This document shows positions 14,592-22,060 of a stretch of 23,205 bases of DNA, piece by piece. Source of the DNA: a virus; the IMG/VR virus record IMGVR_UViG_3300020468_000732, positions 1 through 23,205 of that record. One strand, written 5' to 3'. A model generated the notes under the pieces. That model did not search any database. It had not been told where the DNA came from and worked only from the letters and a program-made list of their open reading frames with translations. The translations under genes and the position numbers were made by a program. Every line of letters begins with the position of its first letter. Within the stretch, counting starts at the first letter, position 1.

Positions 14592-15444
14592 TACCTATGG
14601 AAAAAGTTTTTAGACTATTACTATCACCCATACTTACTTCTTTCTTTGGTGAATTCCATTTAGGTTGTGGTATCTGATGTTCATGTGGTGTTACTCTACC
14701 ACCAGGTGCTGTTACTACTACGTCAGCACATATAGCATGATAAGGAGAAGCTGGATGGAAAAATACTCCTGCCTTTTTTAATTCACCACAATTTTTTAAA
14801 CGAGCTAGCTCAAAGTCTAATCTCTTATTAGCAACAAGTTGTTTAGCCATCTCATTCTGTTGTTGTGCTGCCTCATGACATTGCTTTGTCAACTTCTTAT
14901 TCATTGGTATTGATAGTGTAGCAGAGAGTCCTAAGTTCAAAGATTGATTTGCTTTCATGTCAGTTCTTACTGGTTTTCTCCATAGAACTTGACCAGGATT
15001 ATCTGGTATACCATCAGGTCCATTTACATCAACTGTTATATCCATGTCTTCACCATCAGGAAACCACCTACTACCATCTGCCTTGGTTCGGGTATCATAC
15101 CATGTTTCCCAAGGATAGTTTTTTACCGTAACTGTTTGTTGGGTTGTCCTACCTGTAAAGTCTGTGCTGTTATATTGTGGTTCGTAATATACATCCTCCC
15201 AAGGATCCTTTCTGCTGTCAGCAAACTGGATATAAGGTGTAAGGTTAAATGTACTACCTTGACAGCTTACTCCACCACCATAAGTGTTAGTTATATAAGG
15301 ACCTTGTAAAACTTGTATTGCCTGGTTGGTCACTGAGCCTGAAGAATTGGCAATTGGATTTGCAGTAGCACTAACTCCTCCTACGTTTTCAGCTTGTAAT
15401 GGTAAAGAATTAACGCTGAGAACCGTTGCTATTACTGGGTAAAT
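14572..15444 (-). CDS. Secreted-looking protein without a standard start codon
   Basis: About 290 residues from an assumed ATT at 15444. The region opens with what looks like a signal peptide (YIYPVIATVLSVNSLPLQAE) and continues as a coherent Tyr/Trp/Asn-rich protein with WETWYDTRTKADG, a Gln/Lys-rich helix (about 190-230) and a late cysteine pair. No ATG, GTG or TTG lies in frame near the signal peptide. The frame stays open upstream to an ATG at 15747, but those extra 101 residues are Arg/Asn-rich and lie out of frame inside the preceding gene. Possible explanations are a rare start codon coupled to the upstream stop (15432-15434), a frameshift joining the two genes, or a sequence error. 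The body of the protein is convincing; the start is unresolved. Confidence 0.65.
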   Translation of the reverse strand: MYPVIATVLSVNSLPLQAENVGGVSATANPIANSSGSVTNQAIQVLQGPYITNTYGGGVSCQGSTFNLTPYIQFADSRKDPWEDVYYEPQYNSTDFTGRTTQQTVTVKNYPWETWYDTRTKADGSRWFPDGEDMDITVDVNGPDGIPDNPGQVLWRKPVRTDMKANQSLNLGLSATLSIPMNKKLTKQCHEAAQQQNEMAKQLVANKRLDFELARLKNCGELKKAGVFFHPASPYHAICADVVVTAPGGRVTPHEHQIPQPKWNSPKKEVSMGDSNSLKTFSIGNVDGTD

Positions 15445-15905
15445 GTACTTGTTGTATCTGTGACGCTTTGTATAGTTGTTGTTCTTTGTATTATTGTTTG
15501 GTTCGAGACCCCTGGTCCTTGATAACTCTGTGAAAATTGGAAGGCTCCCCCTTGAGTTGTCATGGTGAAGTTGTCTTGACTTGAAAAGTCCAAGGAGTCG
15601 AAGGAACTTGTTACCGTTCCTGTTATTATGTTTCCTCCTGCTGCTCCATTGGAACTGCTCGGAGTTACGTTCACCGTTGATGTATTCACGTTTGGATTCA
15701 AGGGTTGGTCGTTTGAAATGCCTACCCCTGTTACTGAGTATTCCCATCCTGTATTGTAGTCGATACTGTAGATTGTCTCCTGCACCGTAGAATTTGTCTC
15801 GGTGTGAGAAGTCATAGAGCCCTGTTGGAAATTTGGTACCACAGGCACTGCATTGGCTGCAGATCCAAGAAGACTAAGCCATATTACTGGTATAAACCTT
15901 CTCAT
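15432..15905 (-). CDS. Secreted Thr/Ser-rich protein, paralogue of the next gene
   Basis: 157 residues with a clear Sec signal peptide (MRRFIPVIWLSLLGSAANA, cleavage after A19). The mature part is rich in Thr, Ser, Asn and Gln with few charges. A good ribosome site, AAAGGTGA, lies 9 bases before the ATG. It is a diverged copy of the protein at 15921: both start M(K/R)RF(L/I)P(I/V)I, and VTPSS..GAAGGNI..TTQGGAFQFSQS aligns with ITPSGGSAASNLGGI..TTQGNSYSYTQS. The composition resembles beta-rich surface or fibre proteins, but no curlin repeat is present. Function unknown. Confidence 0.75.
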   Translation of the reverse strand: MRRFIPVIWLSLLGSAANAVPVVPNFQQGSMTSHTETNSTVQETIYSIDYNTGWEYSVTGVGISNDQPLNPNVNTSTVNVTPSSSNGAAGGNIITGTVTSSFDSLDFSSQDNFTMTTQGGAFQFSQSYQGPGVSNQTIIQRTTTIQSVTDTTSTFTQ

Positions 15906-15920
15906 AATTATATATCACCT

Positions 15921-16436
15921 TTATCGTATTGTGATTTCCGAGACGAATTGTCCAGTCGCTGATGTTCCAGCTCCACCTGCTGTTAGTGCCATCGCTCCAT
16001 TAGTTGCAATTGTACCAGCTAAGTTACCAACTGTTCCTCCTGCACTTGATGTCTGGTTTGAGTATGCTGCTACAGATCCTGTTGTAGGTGCTGCTGCTAC
16101 ACTATCTCCTAATCCTATAGACTGTGTATATGAATACGAATTACCTTGAGTAGTCTGAACTGCATCTGGGACAGCAAAAGTTGCTAGTCCTGTAGAAGCA
16201 CTAACTGCTGTTATGCCACCTAGGTTACTAGCAGCACTACCACCCGAAGGTGTAATTGTTGTTGTCACACCACTACCTGTTGTAGAGTATGTGTTTGGTG
16301 CTCGTGTTACTGCAGTTATTCCTGCATCCACTGTTAACTGAGTCGAGCTTGTCAAGCGGTGTGTAAGATCTGCCTTAACTGGTGTTACAAGAGATCCTAG
16401 ACCTGCGATCATAATAATGGGAAGAAATCTTTTCAT
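15921..16436 (-). CDS. Secreted Thr/Ala/Gly-rich protein, paralogue of its neighbour
   Basis: 171 residues with a signal peptide (MKRFLPIIMIAGLGSLVTPV, cleavage probably after A22 in VKA). The mature chain is very poor in charge and rich in Thr, Ser, Ala and Gly, suggesting an extracellular beta-structured protein. First gene of the reverse-strand group, and 15 bases before its paralogue at 15905. The start is preceded closely by AGGGG with only two bases between, a poor spacing. It faces away from hsp20 across a 153-base gap that should hold its promoter. Confidence 0.75.
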   Translation of the reverse strand: MKRFLPIIMIAGLGSLVTPVKADLTHRLTSSTQLTVDAGITAVTRAPNTYSTTGSGVTTTITPSGGSAASNLGGITAVSASTGLATFAVPDAVQTTQGNSYSYTQSIGLGDSVAAAPTTGSVAAYSNQTSSAGGTVGNLAGTIATNGAMALTAGGAGTSATGQFVSEITIR

Positions 16437-16589
16437 AACCCCTGATATTAATACCTACTGTATATAGGTGCTGTGATCCCTCTAAAAATGTTCGGAGTGT
16501 ACCATTTCTTAAAACCTTAGTCTATGGTTAAATAGTAGTGTCGCCTTCGGGGACAAAAACTTAACACTCGCTTTAAAAGGAGAACTATT
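16437..16589. promoter_or_regulatory. Divergent gap before hsp20
   Basis: Gap between the reverse-strand secreted gene and hsp20. It must hold promoters for both directions, but none matches a strong consensus. TATATA near 16460 could serve the reverse gene, and TTAAAT near 16528 hsp20. A clear AAGGAG lies 8 bases before the hsp20 ATG. The hairpin at 16540-16554 is listed separately. Confidence 0.4.
16540..16554 (+). other. UUCG-tetraloop hairpin in the hsp20 leader
   Basis: GTCGCC-TTCG-GGGAC: five base pairs with one bulged G around a C(UUCG)G loop, an unusually stable RNA hairpin, followed by AAAAAC rather than a T-run. It lies 36 bases before the hsp20 start and may stabilise the mRNA or affect translation. 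Confidence 0.5.
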
Positions 16590-17021
16590 ATGGGCAACGA
16601 ACTACAAAAGTATCGTTCATCAGATTTACCAGATCTACTTGATAAGATATCAAGAAACAGTATTGGACTAGACAATTACCTAGACCAGTTTTTCAACATT
16701 CCATCATCCAATTATCCACCTTATAACCTAATACATCTTAGTAATCATGAGTCTAAACTTGAGATTGCTTTAGCAGGATTTAAAAAGGATGAAGTCAAAG
16801 TCTTCACAGAATATGGAAAACTTACAGTTGAAGGTACTAAACCTGCAGCAGAAGAAGATACAACCTATTTACATAGAGGACTAGCATCTAGAAACTTTGC
16901 TAAGTCATGGACACTATCAGAAGATTGTGAAGTCTCTAACGTTTCATTTGAGGATGGATTGTTAGTAGTAGACTTAAAGAAAATTATTCCAGAGAAGCAT
17001 GCTCGTAAGGATTATATCTAA
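16590..17021 (+). CDS. hsp20: Hsp20-family small heat-shock protein
   Basis: 143 residues with an alpha-crystallin domain at about 45-132: LEIALAGFKKDEVKVFTEYG, then RGLASRNFAKSWTLSEDCEV and the closing GLLVVDLKK. These match the family's GxxxRxFxRxxxLPxxV and GVLxVxLPK-like motifs. Such chaperones hold unfolding proteins; in cyanophages hsp20 is a common core gene near gp43. The C-terminal I-x-I motif used for oligomer contacts is missing. A good AAGGAG site precedes it, its leader has a UUCG hairpin, and a strong terminator follows, so it is a self-contained transcript. Confidence 0.92.
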   Translation: MGNELQKYRSSDLPDLLDKISRNSIGLDNYLDQFFNIPSSNYPPYNLIHLSNHESKLEIALAGFKKDEVKVFTEYGKLTVEGTKPAAEEDTTYLHRGLASRNFAKSWTLSEDCEVSNVSFEDGLLVVDLKKIIPEKHARKDYI

Positions 17022-17044
17022 ACAGCATACATAGTTATACAACC

Positions 17045-17070
17045 AAAGAGACACTCGTGTCTCTTTTTTT
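17045..17070 (+). terminator. Intrinsic terminator after hsp20
   Basis: AAAGAGACAC and GTGTCTCTTT form a perfect stem with a tiny loop (the inner pair probably opens to a CTCG loop), merging into a run of seven T. It lies 24 bases after the hsp20 stop. This is the only classic terminator seen in the window. Confidence 0.92.
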
Positions 17071-17082
17071 ATTGATAAAACT

Positions 17083-17313
17083 ATGAACCTTTATTTAAAT
17101 CTGAAACCTAATAATTATACAGGAGATTCTGATTTGATAACTTTAGACTTGCCAAGTGGCATGACTGATGATATAATGAAATACGTTAGACCTATAGCAG
17201 ATGATTATGACAAATCTGAAGTTAAAGTTCTAAAGGACGTTGTGAAAAATTCCATCTACGAAATCGAACGGAGAGAAAATGAGCGTAAGAATCGTAAGAA
17301 CCCGAAACGGTGA
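17083..17313 (+). CDS. Small unknown protein
   Basis: 76 residues, beginning MNLYLNLKPNNYTGDSDLIT and ending in a strongly basic helix rich in Arg, Lys and Asn (ERRENERKNRKNPKR). No domain is recognised. It starts 13 bases after the terminator, without a Shine-Dalgarno site, and overlaps the next gene by 35 bases. First gene of replication block II; a nucleic-acid-binding tail is conceivable. Confidence 0.6.
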   Translation: MNLYLNLKPNNYTGDSDLITLDLPSGMTDDIMKYVRPIADDYDKSEVKVLKDVVKNSIYEIERRENERKNRKNPKR

Positions 17314-17725
17314 AGACATTATCTGCGATCTCTTTGAGGTAACAACCAAAGAGAAACCAAATGACCCTGTTGCTTTGCAATTAAAGAATCCATACAATGT
17401 ATGGTTAGAGGGTGTAGACAAACCCAGAGTTCTCATTGAAACAGATGCAGAACCAGAGGTTCAAAAACTTCCAGACCCAGAAATTCATTTCAGACCTTGG
17501 GCACCTTTGTCAGTTGATAAAAAGATTATGATGAAGATGGATGAAGTCGTATCAGCATACGAAACATATCCAGAGGTCGTCAAAAAATACAATCACCTAG
17601 TGGAGGCAGACAATGGAAGAGGAAATTCTACAACAACAGATCAAAGTGATCTTATTGAAACAAAGGAAGGAGTACCTGTTGGGGAAGGTGACGGAACTGG
17701 ACGAGGAGCCCAGCTTATTAATTGA
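17279..17725 (+). CDS. Unknown protein with Sm-like start and disordered tail
   Basis: 148 residues. The N-terminal part (VRIVRTRNGEDIICDLFEV) has a beta-strand pattern reminiscent of Sm/LSm folds, but this is only a suggestion. The middle has PDPEIHFRPWAPLSVDKKI, and the last 40 residues are polar and low-complexity (Thr, Asp, Gly). A GGAGA site lies 6 bases before the ATG. The tail is read from the same 113 bases as the start of the next gene in another frame, which probably explains its odd composition. Confidence 0.7.
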   Translation: MSVRIVRTRNGEDIICDLFEVTTKEKPNDPVALQLKNPYNVWLEGVDKPRVLIETDAEPEVQKLPDPEIHFRPWAPLSVDKKIMMKMDEVVSAYETYPEVVKKYNHLVEADNGRGNSTTTDQSDLIETKEGVPVGEGDGTGRGAQLIN

Positions 17726-17870
17726 AGGGTGTTATGAGATTATTTCTGAAAAAGAGATAGCTCCATTCCCTGCATTTACTGAACAGCGTGATGTCTTCTT
17801 GACATCTGATACAGTTATGACTATACTGGATCCTAGTCCCGCTTTGATTGACCTTTATAATAAACAGTGA
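17613..17870 (+). CDS. Small conserved-looking protein upstream of polymerase
   Basis: 85 residues. The first half is a leucine/glutamate-rich helix (MEEEILQQQIKVILLKQRKE); the second half holds PFPAFTEQRDVFLTSDTVMT and ILDPSPALIDLYNKQ, and looks well-formed. GGAGG lies 7 bases before the ATG, supporting this start inside the preceding gene. It ends in a GTGA overlap with gp43, so it is probably coupled to polymerase synthesis. No domain recognised; no function claimed. Confidence 0.75.
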   Translation: MEEEILQQQIKVILLKQRKEYLLGKVTELDEEPSLLIEGCYEIISEKEIAPFPAFTEQRDVFLTSDTVMTILDPSPALIDLYNKQ

Positions 17871-20347
17871 GCAAATTTTATACGAACATCCAACTAGCAG
17901 GTGATACAATCCTGTATAGAGGATATGAAAATGGAGAACCTGTGCAGTTTCGTGCAAGGTTCTCTCCAACTTTATATGTGTTGTCAAAGAATAAGGAGAA
18001 GTTTACTACACTCGATGGTAGATATGTTTCTCCTATTAAATTTGATAAACCACGAGAAGGCAGAGAGTTTATAAGACAGTATGATGGTGTAGAAGGATTT
18101 GAAGTTCATGGGTATGAACGTTTTGTATATCAATACATTCGTCAAGAGTATCCTAACGATGTAGAATATCGTATTGATCAGATGAAAATATACTCAATGG
18201 ATATTGAGGTTCAATGCGAAAATGGTTTCCCTGATGTAGAAGCAGTATCAGAAGAAATGCTATCAATTACCATTAAAGACATGGTAAGTAAAGAGTTTTA
18301 TATCTGGGCAGTAAAAGATTTTAAGACAGAATATAATAAGTTTGTATTTGATACTGAACGTGAGATGCTTATGCATTTCATAGACTGGTGGGCAAAACAT
18401 ACACCAGATATTTTAACAGGATGGAACGTAAACCTGTATGATGTACCATACATATGTCGTAGGGTGAAAAGAATTCTAGGATCTAAATGGATGAATTCTA
18501 TATCACCTTGGAACCGTGCTAACGAAAGAGAGGTCTATGTCCAAGGAAGAAAAAACTATGCTTATGACATTAGTGGTGTCAATATCCTCGACTATCTCGA
18601 TCTTTACCGTAAGTTTACTTATACTAACCAGGAATCATACAGACTCGATCACATCGCTTCTGTGGAACTAGGACAACGTAAGGTTGACCATAGTGAATAC
18701 GAGAACTTTAAAGATTTTTATACTAGTGACTGGCAGAAGTTTATAGAATACAACATTCAAGATACTGAATTGATTGACCGTCTTGAAGAGAAGATGAAGT
18801 TACTTGATCTTGCCATCACTATGAGTTATGATGCCAAGGTTAATTTTGAAGACGTATACTCACAAGTTCGTATGTGGGATACGATGATCTATAATTATCT
18901 TACGGATAGAAAGATTGTTGTGCCACCTAAGAAGGGTGCTAGAAAAGATGAGAAGTATGCAGGTGCTTATGTAAAGGAACCTATACCTGGTAAGTATGAC
19001 TGGGTAGTTAGTTTTGACCTTAACTCCCTGTATCCTCATCTTATTATGCAGTACAATATCTCACCAGAAACTCTCTGGGAGACTAGACATCCTAGTGCGA
19101 GTGTTGATAGGATTTTAAATGAAGAGATAGTTATTGAAGATGATGTATGTGTCTGTGCTAATGGTGCACAATATCGTAAAGACATACAAGGTTTCTTACC
19201 ACAAATGATGGACAAGATCTACAATGAAAGAACAATTTACAAAAAGAAAATGCTCCAAGCAAAGCGGGACTATGAGGTTAACCCAAGTGCCAAATTACAA
19301 AGAGACATTAGTAAATTTAATAACATTCAAATGGCGAGAAAGATCCAACTTAATAGTGCTTATGGTGCTATTGGTAATCAATACTTTCGCTATTACAACC
19401 TTGCCAACGCAGAAGCTATTACACTATCTGGTCAGGTTTCTATTCGTTGGATAGAACAACGAATGAACAACTACCTAAACAAAATTTTAAAAACTGAGGA
19501 CATTGATTATGTTATTGCTAGTGATACCGATTCTATCTATTTGCATCTTGGTCCTCTGGTGGAGAACGTATTTGCCAGTAGAAAGAAGGATGATAAAAGC
19601 ATCGTTACGTTCCTTAATAAGGTGTGTGAAGTGGAATTCGAGAAATATATTGAGAGTTCTTACCAAGCGTTGGCCAACTACGTAAATGCTTATGATCAAA
19701 AGATGTTCATGAAACGTGAGACCATTGCTAATAAAGGTATATGGACAGCGAAGAAAAGATATATGTTGAATGCATGGGACATAGAGGGAGTTAGATTTGC
19801 TGAACCTAAACTAAAAGTTATGGGTATTGAAGCGGTCAAGTCTAGTACACCTGGTGCATGTAGAGAAAAGATTAAAGAATGTATAACTGTCATTATGAAT
19901 AAGTCTGAAGAAGAAGCACAGAAGTTTATTTCAGATTTTAGAGATGAATTCTCAACGTTACCTGTTGAGGACATATCATTTCCAAGGGGATGTAATGGAA
20001 TAAATAAGTGGGCGAATCAATCTAGTATCTATAGTAAAGGAACTCCTATACACGTGCGTGGAGCACTGTTGTATAACCATTACAATAAGAAGAATAACTT
20101 GACTCATAAGTATCCTCTCATACAAGATGGGGAAAAGATTAAGTTTTGTTATTTAAAAACACCTAATAAGTTTGGGGAAAATGTTGTGTCATTTTTAAAT
20201 ACCTTTCCAAAAGAGTTTGGACTTGACAAACAGGTGGATTATGAGTTACAATTTGAGAAGAGTTTCCTTGACCCGATAAAGGTTATATTAGATACTATAG
20301 GTTGGAAGTCAGAACAAGTACCAAATTTGGAGTTTCTTTTCGGATGA
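17867..20347 (+). CDS. gp43: DNA polymerase, family B (T4 gp43-like)
   Basis: 826 residues; T4 gp43 has 898. Replicative polymerase with 3'-5' exonuclease. Exonuclease motifs: SMDIEVQ (D112, E114), GWNVNLYDVPY (N187, D192) and YNIQDTE (D299). Polymerase motifs: SFDLNSLYPHLI (D384), KIQLNSAYGAIGNQYF (492-507) and ASDTDSIY (D553, D555). The C-terminus LEFLFG may be the clamp-binding peptide. All catalytic residues are intact and no intein or split is present. The start is GTG, overlapping the preceding stop (GTGA), and the end overlaps a 50-residue gene by ATGA. Confidence 0.97.
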   Translation: MSKFYTNIQLAGDTILYRGYENGEPVQFRARFSPTLYVLSKNKEKFTTLDGRYVSPIKFDKPREGREFIRQYDGVEGFEVHGYERFVYQYIRQEYPNDVEYRIDQMKIYSMDIEVQCENGFPDVEAVSEEMLSITIKDMVSKEFYIWAVKDFKTEYNKFVFDTEREMLMHFIDWWAKHTPDILTGWNVNLYDVPYICRRVKRILGSKWMNSISPWNRANEREVYVQGRKNYAYDISGVNILDYLDLYRKFTYTNQESYRLDHIASVELGQRKVDHSEYENFKDFYTSDWQKFIEYNIQDTELIDRLEEKMKLLDLAITMSYDAKVNFEDVYSQVRMWDTMIYNYLTDRKIVVPPKKGARKDEKYAGAYVKEPIPGKYDWVVSFDLNSLYPHLIMQYNISPETLWETRHPSASVDRILNEEIVIEDDVCVCANGAQYRKDIQGFLPQMMDKIYNERTIYKKKMLQAKRDYEVNPSAKLQRDISKFNNIQMARKIQLNSAYGAIGNQYFRYYNLANAEAITLSGQVSIRWIEQRMNNYLNKILKTEDIDYVIASDTDSIYLHLGPLVENVFASRKKDDKSIVTFLNKVCEVEFEKYIESSYQALANYVNAYDQKMFMKRETIANKGIWTAKKRYMLNAWDIEGVRFAEPKLKVMGIEAVKSSTPGACREKIKECITVIMNKSEEEAQKFISDFRDEFSTLPVEDISFPRGCNGINKWANQSSIYSKGTPIHVRGALLYNHYNKKNNLTHKYPLIQDGEKIKFCYLKTPNKFGENVVSFLNTFPKEFGLDKQVDYELQFEKSFLDPIKVILDTIGWKSEQVPNLEFLFG

Positions 20348-20496
20348 CCATTTACATAGTTGAATATAAAAAATCTTTTGGAGCAGGTGAAAATGCACAG
20401 TTAAAGGAATTCCATGATAAAGGTGAAGCTGAATGGTTTGAAAGATCCAAAAAGCGATCCAATCATATAACAAATTTGTATAAACGTTCCCCCTAA
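20344..20496 (+). CDS. 50-residue protein between gp43 and uvsX
   Basis: MTIYIVEYKKSFGAGENAQL, then KEFHDKGEAEWFERSKKRSN and a short end. It begins at an ATGA overlap with the polymerase stop and ends directly against the uvsX ATG (TAAATG). This tight fit and its sensible charge pattern support a real gene. A longer frame opens at 20302 but would overlap the polymerase end for no reason. No function known. Confidence 0.7.
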   Translation: MTIYIVEYKKSFGAGENAQLKEFHDKGEAEWFERSKKRSNHITNLYKRSP

Positions 20497-21504
20497 ATGA
20501 ATTTTCTAAAAGACATTGCTAAGGAGATTGACAATGAATATGCTAGCCTGGTCAGTGACGGAGTATCAGCTGGTGACACAAGCGGCTTTATCGACACTGG
20601 TAGCCATATATTTAATGCTGTTGTCTCTGGGTCGATCTATGGTGGCATCCCAAGAAACAAAATCACTGCTCTTGCAGGAGAGTCTAGTACTGGTAAAACT
20701 TATTTTTGCCTTGGTGTTGTTCAACATTTCCTTGAGTCTGATCCCGATTCTGGTGTTATCTACTTCGAGTCGGAGTCTGCCCTTTCTAAATCCTTAATTG
20801 AAAGTAGAAGTATAGATTCTTCTCGTATGTTAATTGTTCCTATTACTACTGTTCAAGAGTTTAGGACACAAGCAATCAGGATTCTAGATAAATATCTACA
20901 ACAAGATGATCGCAAACCCTTAATGTTTGTTCTTGACTCTCTTGGTATGCTCAGTACCACCAAGGAGATTGAGGACAGTGAAGCAGGTAAAGAGACACGA
21001 GATATGACTCGTGCTCAGATAGTGAAATCTATATTCAGAGTCCTTACTCTTAAATTAGGTAAGGCAAATGTTCCCCTTATAGTCACAAACCATACATACG
21101 ATGTTGTCGGATCTTACATCCCTACTAAAGAAATGGGAGGCGGTAGCGGTCTCAAGTATGCCGCGTCTACAATCATTTATCTCAGCAAAAAAAAGGAAAA
21201 GAGTGAGAAAGAAGTTGTTGGTAACCTTATTAAAGCTAAGACAGCTAAATCAAGACTCACCAAAGAAAACTCTGAGATAACAACCAGACTCTTTTATGAT
21301 GAAAGAGGTCTAGACAAATACTATGGTCTACTTGAATTAGGAGAAAAGTATGGAGTCTTTAACCGTAAAGGAAATAGGATCGTTGTTGGTGATAGTTCTG
21401 TATATCCTTCTGCAATACTTAAGGATCCAGAAACGTATTTCACAACCGAAATAATGGAGAAACTAGACGACGCTGCCTCTAAAGAGTTCGGTTATGGTAA
21501 CTAG
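20497..21504 (+). CDS. uvsX: UvsX, RecA-like recombinase
   Basis: 335 residues; T4 UvsX has 391. It catalyses strand exchange in recombination-dependent replication and repair. Walker A is GESSTGKT (61-68) after [12 protein letters not shown]; Walker B is [12 protein letters not shown] with D147; the L2-like region is [20 protein letters not shown] with [11 protein letters not shown]. The end (about 295-335) is short compared with T4. The ATG directly follows the previous stop, with no Shine-Dalgarno site, so it depends on coupling. It overlaps the next gene by 11 bases. Confidence 0.95.
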   Translation: MNFLKDIAKEIDNEYASLVSDGVSAGDTSGFIDTGSHIFNAVVSGSIYGGIPRNKITALAGESSTGKTYFCLGVVQHFLESDPDSGVIYFESESALSKSLIESRSIDSSRMLIVPITTVQEFRTQAIRILDKYLQQDDRKPLMFVLDSLGMLSTTKEIEDSEAGKETRDMTRAQIVKSIFRVLTLKLGKANVPLIVTNHTYDVVGSYIPTKEMGGGSGLKYAASTIIYLSKKKEKSEKEVVGNLIKAKTAKSRLTKENSEITTRLFYDERGLDKYYGLLELGEKYGVFNRKGNRIVVGDSSVYPSAILKDPETYFTTEIMEKLDDAASKEFGYGN

Positions 21505-22060
21505 ATTATCTGATTATATTAAGACATACGATGACAAACTTGATTCAGATTTTTGTGAAAATGTCATTAACACATTTCATGAATCCGACAGCATATATGT
21601 TGATCGAGAGCAGCGACCAACTTTCCGAGAGTTAAATATATCAGAAAGGTACTTGAATAAAGATCCTAAATGGATGTCTATTCAAGCAAGACTTTCTGAC
21701 ATCTTAACTGTAAGTGCTAAAAGTTATATTAATTACTTGGATGTAGGAGCTGACTTCCCTGCTCAATATGGGTTTGAACAGTTCCGTATGAAGATGTATG
21801 ATAATAATGGTAAGGATCAATTTAAAGATCACGTTGATGTTGGAGACCATGCTTCTGCCAAACGTTTTCTAGTTATGTTTTTATATTTAAATGATGTGAA
21901 GGAAGGAGGGGAAACTAATTTCCCTAACTTAAACGTTGCAATAAAACCGAAGTGTGGTAGAATACTTTTGTTCCCTGCCAATTGGCAGTATAGACACTCT
22001 GGACTTCCACCAGTGTCATCTCAAAAATACATTGTTGGATCTTATTTACATTACACATGA
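21494..22060 (+). CDS. Prolyl 4-hydroxylase-like 2OG-Fe(II) oxygenase
   Basis: 188 residues. Iron ligands H113 and D115 in [10 protein letters not shown], distal H168 in YRHSGLPP and the 2-oxoglutarate lysine K178 in [12 protein letters not shown] follow the P4H pattern, with the family stretch [20 protein letters not shown] between them. Substrate unknown; phage P4H-like enzymes have been suggested to modify proteins. It lies between uvsX (11-base overlap) and gp41 (ATGA overlap), so it is made with replication proteins. Third and most canonical of the 2OG oxygenases here. Confidence 0.92.
   Translation: MVTRLSDYIKTYDDKLDSDFCENVINTFHESDSIYVDREQRPTFRELNISERYLNKDPKWMSIQARLSDILTVSAKSYINYLDVGADFPAQYGFEQFRMKMYDNNGKDQFKDHVDVGDHASAKRFLVMFLYLNDVKEGGETNFPNLNVAIKPKCGRILLFPANWQYRHSGLPPVSSQKYIVGSYLHYT

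Noticed and set aside
14445-14663. Forward frame of 72 codons inside the reverse-strand group.
   Set aside because: It is Tyr/His/Asn-rich, has no ribosome site and lies antisense to two well-formed reverse genes. The other forward frames at 14949-15309 and 15581-16149 were rejected for the same reason.
14572-15747. Full 391-residue reverse frame starting at ATG 15747.
   Set aside because: The first 101 residues read like an out-of-frame shadow of the preceding gene, and AGG touches the ATG with no spacing. Kept only as one alternative for the start.
17279-17320. Firm call of an Sm/LSm RNA-binding protein.
   Set aside because: Only a strand pattern suggests it; the Sm signature residues are not clear, so it is only mentioned.
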